The notes beneath the pieces are model-generated. The model did not search any database. It worked only from the letters and a program-made list of their open reading frames with translations, and was not told where the DNA came from. A stretch of DNA of 5,623 nt, taken from assembly GCA_003156795.1 (NCBI GenBank), contig PMHU01000143.1, forward strand, positions 61,438-67,060, read 5' to 3'. Position 1 is the first letter of the stretch; the number at the start of each line of letters is the position of its first letter. Of the stretch, positions 1 to 4,751 are shown in pieces. This DNA comes from Acidimicrobiaceae bacterium. Lineage in GTDB: Bacteria; Actinomycetota; Acidimicrobiia; Acidimicrobiales; Palsa-688. The position numbers and the translations under genes were made by a program.

Positions 1-408
1 CACGTCGGGTACGTGACGAGCCCGGGGACGAAGGTGGCGAGGATCGTGACCGACCGCGGCGTGCTCCGACGCGTCGACGGTCCGCCCGTGCCGCCTGCCG
101 CCCTGGAGGTGGGCCCGGTTCGGGTCGACACCGGGTCCCGGCGGGTCTACAACGACGGCCGCGAGGTGGATCTGACCGCGACGGAGTTCCAGCTCATCGC
201 TTACCTGATGCGCAGGCCGGGGTGGGTCTTCACCCGAGAGCAGCTCCTGTCGGATGTGTGGGGATACTCGGCCGTCGCTGGTACCCGAACCGTCGACGTT
301 CACATAGCCCAACTACGGGCGAAGCTCGGTCCCAATTGCCCGGTGAGGACCGTGAGGGGAGTCGGCTACGCCGCCGACGCTTCATCACACAGTCAGTCAG
401 ACCCGTGA
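1..408 (+). CDS. Response regulator, OmpR/PhoB type (3' part only)
   Basis: This is the DNA-binding end of a two-component response regulator, which would bind promoter DNA once its receiver is phosphorylated by the kinase encoded next. The frame is open to the left edge (first codons H-V-G-Y), so the gene starts outside the window; the GTG at 13 is probably internal. Of 135 visible residues, about 1-24 look like the tail of a receiver domain ending in a Leu-Arg-Arg linker. Residues about 36-125 form the winged helix: LTATEFQLIAYL (58-69), the recognition-helix segment TRTVDVHIAQLRAKLG (95-110) and the wing VRTVRGVGYA (115-124). In the receiver tail, YVTSPG stands where the family normally has Tyr-Val-Thr-Lys-Pro-Phe, so the conserved Lys seems to be Ser. 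The stop overlaps the kinase start by four bases. The family is certain; the target genes are unknown. Confidence 0.93.
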   Translation, partial: HVGYVTSPGTKVARIVTDRGVLRRVDGPPVPPAALEVGPVRVDTGSRRVYNDGREVDLTATEFQLIAYLMRRPGWVFTREQLLSDVWGYSAVAGTRTVDVHIAQLRAKLGPNCPVRTVRGVGYAADASSHSQSDP

Positions 409-1781
409 GCCGTCGGCGCGGCTCTCTCGCCCTGCGGATCTCGCTGCTTGCGATCGCGGTGGCGGTGATCACGGCCACGATCGGAGGACTGATCGCAGTG
501 CGGCTGGTTCGGGAGTCCGCCGAGACCGGGGCGCGCCAGACGCTTGCGAGACTCGCCGATGAGGTCCAGGCCGAAGTGGCCACGACGCCCGAGAGGACGT
601 TGCTGGCGATCAGAGCCCTCCGGGTCGACACCGGGGTCATCGGGGCCCGAGGTCGCGTCGTAGCCACGAACGAGGTCGCCAGGGACGCCCTCACCGCTGG
701 GCAGATCCAGTCGGTGCTCGGGGGCCAATCCGTCTCGGCCGTTCAGACCGTCGACGGCCAATCCGTGTTGATCGAAGCCCGCCCGACCCAAACTGGCGGG
801 ATCGTGATGGTGCAGCCTCTCTCCGAGGCCGTCGCGGTCGGGGAGGTGGCAGTCAGGCGCCTTCTGTTCGCCTTGGCCGTGGCGTGCGGAATTGCGGTCC
901 TGCTCGGGCTGCTCGTCAGCTGGCGTTTGGCTCGACCGCTCAGGCGTACCGCCACGGCTGCCCATTCGATGGCGGCGGGGGAGCGGGGCGTGGTCTTGGA
1001 GCCGGACGGTCCCGCAGAAGTGGCGGAGGTGGCGGAGGCGCTCAACGTCCTCGGATCCAGCCTGGCGCGCTCCGAAGCCCGCCAGAGGGACTTCCTGCTG
1101 TCGGTGTCGCATGACTTGCGGACGCCGTTGACCGCCATCAGCGGGTACGCCGAGTCGTTGGCCGACGGGATGATCGACGCCGAACGCGTGGCCCAAGTGG
1201 GTTCGGTAATGCTCGAAGAGGCAAGACGGCTGGATCGCTACGTCGCCGACCTGCTGGACCTGGCTCGTCTGGATGCCCAGGAGGTGCGGGTCGACATCGC
1301 CGATGTCGAGCTGGTCGACCTCATGGATGGGGCCGCGGCGGTCTGGGCCACCCGTTGCGCCGCCGAGGGGATTCAGGTCCTGGTCGAACGCCCGCCGGCG
1401 CCTCTGTGGGTGCGGACCGATCCCGGCCGGCTTCGACAGGCGCTCGACGGCCTGCTCGAAAACGCCCTTCGAGTGGTGCCCTCGGGACAGCCCATCGTGT
1501 TGGCGTGCCGCGCCGAGGTGGCCCCGGGAGGGCAGCAGCTCGCCGTGGCGGAGATCCGCGACGGGGGACCAGGCCTGACGGAGGGTGACGTGGCTGTCGC
1601 GTTCGACCGGGCGGCCCTCTACGAGCGATACAAGGGGATTCGCAAAGTGGGAACCGGGTTGGGACTGGCCATCGTGCACCAGCTCGTCACCCGGATCGGA
1701 GGAACCGTCGAGGCCGGGCACGCACCTGAGGGCGGCGCCAGGTTTACGGTGCGGCTCCCGCTGACAGCGGCCGGCGTCTAG
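405..1781 (+). CDS. Sensor histidine kinase (HAMP-HisKA-HATPase_c), partner of the response regulator
   Basis: This is a complete 458-residue membrane histidine kinase that senses a signal outside the membrane and passes phosphate to the preceding regulator. I chose the GTG at 405 because it overlaps the regulator's TGA (GTGA) and gives a basic N-terminus straight before the first membrane helix; the frame is open further back to 222, but that part lies inside the regulator gene. Order: helix 1 about 12-34; extracytoplasmic domain about 35-152; helix 2 about 153-173; HAMP about 174-225; H-box SVSHDLRTPL with phospho-acceptor His236; N-box LLENA with Asn353; G1 box DGGPG (386-390); G2 box GTGLGL (416-421). 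All catalytic boxes are intact. No Shine-Dalgarno sequence precedes the start, so translation probably depends on coupling to the regulator. I do not recognise the sensor domain, so the stimulus is unknown. Confidence 0.96.
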   Translation: MSRRRGSLALRISLLAIAVAVITATIGGLIAVRLVRESAETGARQTLARLADEVQAEVATTPERTLLAIRALRVDTGVIGARGRVVATNEVARDALTAGQIQSVLGGQSVSAVQTVDGQSVLIEARPTQTGGIVMVQPLSEAVAVGEVAVRRLLFALAVACGIAVLLGLLVSWRLARPLRRTATAAHSMAAGERGVVLEPDGPAEVAEVAEALNVLGSSLARSEARQRDFLLSVSHDLRTPLTAISGYAESLADGMIDAERVAQVGSVMLEEARRLDRYVADLLDLARLDAQEVRVDIADVELVDLMDGAAAVWATRCAAEGIQVLVERPPAPLWVRTDPGRLRQALDGLLENALRVVPSGQPIVLACRAEVAPGGQQLAVAEIRDGGPGLTEGDVAVAFDRAALYERYKGIRKVGTGLGLAIVHQLVTRIGGTVEAGHAPEGGARFTVRLPLTAAGV

Positions 1782-1801
1782 GAGCTCGGCGACCGACGCT
1801 C
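1782..1801. terminator. Candidate bidirectional terminator hairpin between convergent genes
   Basis: The 18-base gap between the kinase stop and the stop of the opposing gene folds almost entirely into a hairpin: GAGC-TCGG, triloop CGA, then CCGA, one bulged C (1797), then GCTC. That gives eight Watson-Crick pairs and no wobble pairs, so it forms equally well in RNA from either strand. No T-run follows on either side, so it would be a U-tract-less terminator if it works at all. Confidence 0.4.
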
Positions 1802-2360
1802 AGCCGGGAGGCGGTACGCCGGCGAGACCGTCGATGCTGGTGCCGTTCTTGTCGACCCAGTAGGCCCTGATGCCGTCGGTTCCCTTGCGGTTCGACCACT
1901 CCTCCATGTTCGGTCGGTGCCCGGCGAAGTCCATGAGCGGGACTCCGTAACCGCACGAGTCGGCGATCCGGGTGACTTCGACCTCGATGACGGCGCGGAC
2001 CCCAACCGTCATGGGCCTCGGAAAGCTCAGCGCCAATTCCTGGAAGTCGGGATCATCGACGAGCACGGCCCTGCCGCGCCCGTGCAGGCGGACTATGCGC
2101 GGCGGTCCTGTGAAGGCGCAGAACATCACCACGATCCGGGCGTTCTCCTGGAGGTGAGCGATGGTCTCGGTTCCGCTACCGGTCTGGTCGATGTAGGCAA
2201 CCCGGTCCTGGCCGATCACCGCGAACTCTCCCCGGTTCCCCTTCGGTGAGCAGTTGACGTGTCCGTCTCCCGCCAGCGGCGCCGTCGCCACAAAGAAAAC
2301 CGGCTGCGACGTGAGCCATGCGGTCAGCCGTGGGTCGATGGCCTCGTGTGTCCTACCCAT
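1800..2360 (-). CDS. Pyridoxamine 5'-phosphate oxidase family protein (FMN/F420-binding split barrel)
   Basis: This 186-residue cytoplasmic protein belongs to the split-barrel flavin/deazaflavin family annotated as pyridoxamine 5'-phosphate oxidase family. True PdxH activity is not implied; members bind FMN, F420 or haem, and the substrate here is unknown. Family hallmarks are HVNCSPKG (34-41), VAYIDQTGSGTETIAHL (54-70), MFCAFTGPPRIVRLHGRG (79-96), CGYGVPLMDF (136-145) and the C-terminal KNGTSIDGL segment (171-179), so the protein is full length. I chose the ATG at 2360 because the family match starts with it. The frame continues upstream (ATG at 2405 and beyond) but those residues look unrelated and run into the neighbouring gene. 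A TATACT-like element (CATACT) lies 7 bases ahead of the ATG with no Shine-Dalgarno sequence, suggesting a leaderless mRNA. It diverges from the SnoaL-like gene and converges on the histidine kinase. Confidence 0.9.
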   Translation of the reverse strand: MGRTHEAIDPRLTAWLTSQPVFFVATAPLAGDGHVNCSPKGNRGEFAVIGQDRVAYIDQTGSGTETIAHLQENARIVVMFCAFTGPPRIVRLHGRGRAVLVDDPDFQELALSFPRPMTVGVRAVIEVEVTRIADSCGYGVPLMDFAGHRPNMEEWSNRKGTDGIRAYWVDKNGTSIDGLAGVPPPG

Positions 2361-2367
2361 CCTGACC

Positions 2368-2373
2368 AGTATG
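2368..2373 (-). promoter_or_regulatory. Candidate -10 element of the split-barrel gene (leaderless)
   Basis: On the minus strand this reads CATACT, matching TATAAT at four of six bases. It ends 7 bases before the ATG at 2360, placing the expected transcription start at or next to the start codon. I find no convincing -35 box. It falls roughly where the -35 region of the opposite promoter would be. Confidence 0.4.
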
Positions 2374-2391
2374 CCGCCAGCGAAGCCCGGG

Positions 2392-2397
2392 TACAGT
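2392..2397 (+). promoter_or_regulatory. Candidate -10 element of the SnoaL-like gene (leaderless)
   Basis: TACAGT fits the actinobacterial TANNNT pattern and ends 6 bases before the ATG at 2404, the spacing expected when transcription starts on the A of the start codon. No Shine-Dalgarno sequence is visible between them. A clear -35 box is missing. Confidence 0.5.
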
Positions 2398-2403
2398 TTG
2401 GCC

Positions 2404-2856
2404 ATGATCGATTCCGACGCCATTGATTGGGACGCCCCCGACTGGGAGCATCCGGCGCGCCGTGCCGGGCAGCTGTCGAACGCCATCGTCGCCAGAGGCG
2501 CCAAGGACGAGTGGCTCGCCCTGTTCGCGCCGGACGCCTCGATCGAGGATCCCGTCGGGCCGTCAGTCTTGGACCCCGAGGGCAAGGGTCACCACGGGAC
2601 CGAGGAGATCAGCAAGTTTTGGGATGCCCACGTAGGAATGATCGAGAAGTTTCACTTCCATGTAACCGATTCGTTTGCCAACGGCCCGAGCTGCGCCAAT
2701 GTGGCCAGGATCACCACGACGCTCCCGGACGGCACCACCATGGCGATCGACTGCATTCTCATATACACCGTGGACGACCAGGGCCTGATCAAGTCGCTCC
2801 GCGCCCACTGGGAGCCCGATCGGGCCTTCGCCACGATCGCCAAGCCGGGTTCCTAG
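2404..2856 (+). CDS. NTF2-like / ketosteroid-isomerase-like (SnoaL-type) protein
   Basis: This 150-residue soluble protein has the cone-shaped alpha+beta fold of the nuclear transport factor 2 / ketosteroid isomerase superfamily. The best signature is ALFAPDASIEDPVG (39-52), which closely resembles the segment around catalytic Asp38 of Comamonas ketosteroid isomerase, recalled from memory; Asp49 is the equivalent. Asp116 in TTMAIDCILIY lines up with the second catalytic Asp (Asp99), but the position of the oxyanion-hole Tyr14 seems to be Ser25. The end (LRAHWEPDR, 132-140) is typical of actinobacterial SnoaL-like proteins. I chose the ATG at 2404 because it sits just behind a good TANNNT element; ATG 2371 (11 residues longer) and others upstream are in frame but would run into the opposing promoter. 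The fold is near certain. The activity (isomerase, cyclase, hydrolase or only binding) cannot be read from sequence. Confidence 0.88.
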   Translation: MIDSDAIDWDAPDWEHPARRAGQLSNAIVARGAKDEWLALFAPDASIEDPVGPSVLDPEGKGHHGTEEISKFWDAHVGMIEKFHFHVTDSFANGPSCANVARITTTLPDGTTMAIDCILIYTVDDQGLIKSLRAHWEPDRAFATIAKPGS

Positions 2857-2861
2857 CACCT

Positions 2862-2880
2862 GGCCCGGCCAAGTCGGGTC
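2862..2880. terminator. Candidate hairpin between convergent genes
   Basis: The 24-base gap between two convergent stops holds GGCCCG, a 7-base loop and CGGGTC, giving six pairs on the plus strand including one G-U. On the minus strand the wobble becomes an A-C mismatch, leaving four core pairs. There is no T-run, so this is a weak terminator candidate, mostly for the SnoaL-like gene. Confidence 0.25.
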
Positions 2881-3804
2881 TCAACGGCGTTCGACGTGGT
2901 CGATGTCGACCCGCCCGAGTAAGGCCAGCAGCGTCATGACGAGCACCACCACCACGAAGACGGTCAGGGTGACGCCCGTGAAGTAGGAGTCGCTGCGGAT
3001 GGACGAGGTCTCGAGCAGACTCGGGACGTTCCGCCTGAAGTCGCGCAGCACATGGATCAGGCCGATGACCATGGCCAATCCGTCTATCAGCCCGACCGAT
3101 GCCATCACGGCGAAGGCGATGCGATGGGGACGCGAAGGCTCCACGTATACCGGCCGATTCCAGGCCACGAGGGCGGCGACCGCGGCTACGGTGGCAAAGG
3201 CCAGGAGCGCACCACCGATCGCATCGCTCGGCTTGTGCCAGCCCGCCGTCTGCACCTGGGCCGCCGTGATCCATCCGTAGGTACCGGCGACGACCGCGGC
3301 CAATCCCCGCCATCGCGGCGCACATACGAGTACGAGCGCCATGGCGCACGCAACGGCCGCGGCCGTGTGCCCGCTCGGGAAGGTGTTGCCCGGCACGTAC
3401 ACGTCGGTGGCGGTCAACGGTGGTCGGTGCAGGACCCAATGCTTCAGCACATCGGTGCCGATCACCGCGATCCCCGCGGCCACGGCGGACCCGACTCCCA
3501 ACCAGATGCGTCGCCGGAAGACGCCGATCCCGACCAGGGCGAGGAGTACGACGGCGAAGGAGTCAGCCGTGATGCGGCGGAGTTGGTTACCGTCCGTGAC
3601 CCGTGGGGTCGACGGCGACGCTTGGCTACCCAAGTAGGCGGCGTTGTCGAATCGCTGCCCGAGGGAGGTGCGGACGAGGAGCAGGTAGCAGAGGATCGTG
3701 GCTATGAGGGCAACGGCGGCCGCGACGGCCAAGCGCCGGGCCACGGCCCGCCCTGGATCGTCCACCCGGCGAGCGAGGGAGATGCCGCTCCCTTCGTTCG
3801 TCAT
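2881..3804 (-). CDS. PAP2-family membrane phosphatase
   Basis: This 307-residue integral membrane protein of the type 2 phosphatidic acid phosphatase family should remove phosphate from a lipid or prenyl phosphate at the membrane face; the substrate is unknown. Helices are seen at about 24-45, 82-97, 101-118, 147-162, 166-184, 196-214, 228-252 and 275-297, so about eight rather than the usual six. Motif 1 is KHWVLHRP (Lys121, Arg127) with five instead of six residues between Lys and Arg. Motif 2 is the intact PSGH (143-146, His146). Motif 3 is QVQTAGWHKPSD with His190 and Asp194, but Val stands where the family Arg is expected. I recall similar WH-x-PSD variants in other actinobacteria. The ATG at 3804 is preceded by TAGCCT six bases upstream and no Shine-Dalgarno sequence. 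It follows the exporter operon by 95 bases on the same strand, probably with its own promoter. Confidence 0.9.
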   Translation of the reverse strand: MTNEGSGISLARRVDDPGRAVARRLAVAAAVALIATILCYLLLVRTSLGQRFDNAAYLGSQASPSTPRVTDGNQLRRITADSFAVVLLALVGIGVFRRRIWLGVGSAVAAGIAVIGTDVLKHWVLHRPPLTATDVYVPGNTFPSGHTAAAVACAMALVLVCAPRWRGLAAVVAGTYGWITAAQVQTAGWHKPSDAIGGALLAFATVAAVAALVAWNRPVYVEPSRPHRIAFAVMASVGLIDGLAMVIGLIHVLRDFRRNVPSLLETSSIRSDSYFTGVTLTVFVVVVLVMTLLALLGRVDIDHVERR

Positions 3805-3810
3805 CCGGGC

Positions 3811-3816
3811 AGGCTA
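3811..3816 (-). promoter_or_regulatory. Candidate -10 element of the PAP2 gene (leaderless)
   Basis: Read on the minus strand this is TAGCCT (TANNNT), ending 6 bases before the ATG at 3804, the same layout as ahead of the SnoaL-like gene. The match to TATAAT is limited to the three key positions, and no -35 box is seen. Confidence 0.35.
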
Positions 3817-3818
3817 CC

Positions 3819-3837
3819 CAAGAGCCCGAAGGCTTCG
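3819..3837 (-). terminator. Candidate UUCG-capped hairpin downstream of the exporter operon
   Basis: On the minus strand AGCC-TTCG-GGCT forms a C(UUCG)G tetraloop hairpin, one of the most stable RNA loops known. Beyond a bulged C (3822) three more pairs are possible (A-U, G-U, C-G). It lies 62 bases past the permease stop and just ahead of the PAP2 -10 element, where the exporter transcript might end. No strong T-run follows (CTTGGG). Confidence 0.35.
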
Positions 3838-3899
3838 AGGTCGGCTACCAACGGTCAGAGCCATGGCGCCGACGCGTGGTTTGGGAGAGCAGAACTTGA

Positions 3900-4751
3900 T
3901 CAGCCGGTGGTGCGGCGGCGGTAAAGCGTGGCGGCCATGGGTGCGAACAAGGCGAGCATGACGGCGGACCACAGGAGCGACGCCGCGACCGGGTGTTGCA
4001 TGGGCCAAGCGTGGACCGATGCTGACGGGTTGGGGTTGGCGAAGAGATGACGGCAAGCGGCCGTCACCGCGCTGACGGGGTTCCAGTTCGCGATGAATCG
4101 CAGTACGGCGGGCATGTGCTGGGTCGGGACCAGGGCGTTGGACACGATGGCGAGCGGGAAGAGGATTACGAGGCCTATCCCCTGAGCCGATTCTGGTCCC
4201 TTGCTCACCAGCCCCAGGCAGGCGCACCCCCAGGACAGGGCGTAGCTGAACAGTAGGAAGATGGCGATGCCGCCGATGGCCGACAAGACACTTCCTTGGG
4301 GTCGCCATCCGACGGCCAAGCCGGTGGCGGCGACGATCAGCGCGCATATCGCCGCCGTCAGCAGGTCGGCTATCGACCGACCGACGAGCACGGCGGGACG
4401 CCACATCGGAAGGGTCCGGAAGCGGTCGATCACCCCGCTGTTGAGGTCGGTGCTGAGGCCGACCGCCGTGCCCATCGACGACGTGGTCAGGTTGAGCCCA
4501 AGGAGCCCGGCGATGGCGAAGTCCTTGTAGCTACCCCCGTGCGGCAACACCACTCCAGCGCCGAACACGTACACGAACAGCAAGGTAAAAAGAACCGGCT
4601 GGATGGTGACGTCGGACAGCTGTAGCGGCTCGCGCACGATGTGTACCAGGTTGCGACCGGTGTGCACGGCGACATCGGACAGACGTCGCCACAGGCCTTG
4701 CGTGTCGGGTGTCATGACGGGCCGGATGCGATCGGCTGTCGCTGTGGTCAC
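3900..4751 (-). CDS. ABC-2 type exporter permease, DrrB-like
   Basis: This 283-residue membrane subunit of an ABC exporter pairs with the ATPase encoded just before it, by analogy with the daunorubicin exporter DrrAB; the cargo is unknown. About six helices are visible, near 50-69, 78-99, 128-148, 157-181, 190-208 and 257-277. The ABC-2 family signature near the end is clear: SNALVPTQHMP (204-214) followed by NWNPVSAVTAACRHL (222-236). The N-terminal 45 residues are cytoplasmic and contain the amphipathic stretch common to this family (VHTGRNLVHIVREPLQL, 29-45). The start is the GTG at 4751, which overlaps the ATPase TGA as GTGA and has a good Shine-Dalgarno sequence nine bases upstream. Overlapping genes imply coupled production of the two subunits. 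Length is normal and no key feature is missing. Drug, lipid or polyketide export are all possible. Confidence 0.93.
   Translation of the reverse strand: MTTATADRIRPVMTPDTQGLWRRLSDVAVHTGRNLVHIVREPLQLSDVTIQPVLFTLLFVYVFGAGVVLPHGGSYKDFAIAGLLGLNLTTSSMGTAVGLSTDLNSGVIDRFRTLPMWRPAVLVGRSIADLLTAAICALIVAATGLAVGWRPQGSVLSAIGGIAIFLLFSYALSWGCACLGLVSKGPESAQGIGLVILFPLAIVSNALVPTQHMPAVLRFIANWNPVSAVTAACRHLFANPNPSASVHAWPMQHPVAASLLWSAVMLALFAPMAATLYRRRTTG

Noticed and set aside
222..404. An upstream extension of the histidine kinase reading frame
   Set aside because: It lies wholly inside the winged-helix coding region and encodes an Arg-rich stretch unlike any kinase N-terminus. The GTG at 405 fits the operon overlap and membrane topology.
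1021..1038. A tandem 9-base repeat (TGGCGGAGG twice)
   Set aside because: It encodes the Glu-Val-Ala repeats of the HAMP helix and is explained by coding and composition.
393..1721. A 442-codon open frame antisense to the histidine kinase
   Set aside because: Its product is rich in Gly, Arg, Asp and Pro with no recognisable domain, and the opposite strand encodes a kinase with every motif intact. Long antisense frames are expected in GC-rich coding DNA.
1770..1823. An 8-base inverted repeat GCCGGCGT/ACGCCGGC around the convergent stops
   Set aside because: Its loop is 38 bases, both arms lie in coding sequence, and its core GCCGGC is a self-palindrome common in GC-rich DNA; the inner hairpin explains the gap better.
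2254..2403. An N-terminal extension of the SnoaL-like protein
   Set aside because: It runs antisense through the split-barrel gene and lacks family similarity, and the TACAGT element favours the ATG at 2404.
2361..2585. An N-terminal extension of the split-barrel protein, including ATG 2405 facing ATG 2404 across a shared CATG
   Set aside because: The extension shows no family similarity and would overlap the SnoaL-like gene; the family match starts right at the ATG at 2360.
2861..2871. Palindrome TGGCCCGGCCA in the convergent gap
   Set aside because: A single-base loop cannot form a stable RNA hairpin; it overlaps the better-formed hairpin at 2862-2880.
723..3085. GGCCAATCCGT occurring three times (723-733, 756-766, 3073-3083)
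   Set aside because: A few shared 11-mers are expected by chance in a window of this size, and all copies are inside genes in different contexts, so an operator is not supported.
3814..4404. A 196-codon minus-strand frame overlapping the permease
   Set aside because: It is an Arg-rich shadow of the permease, whose own frame has the ABC-2 signature and the GTGA junction.
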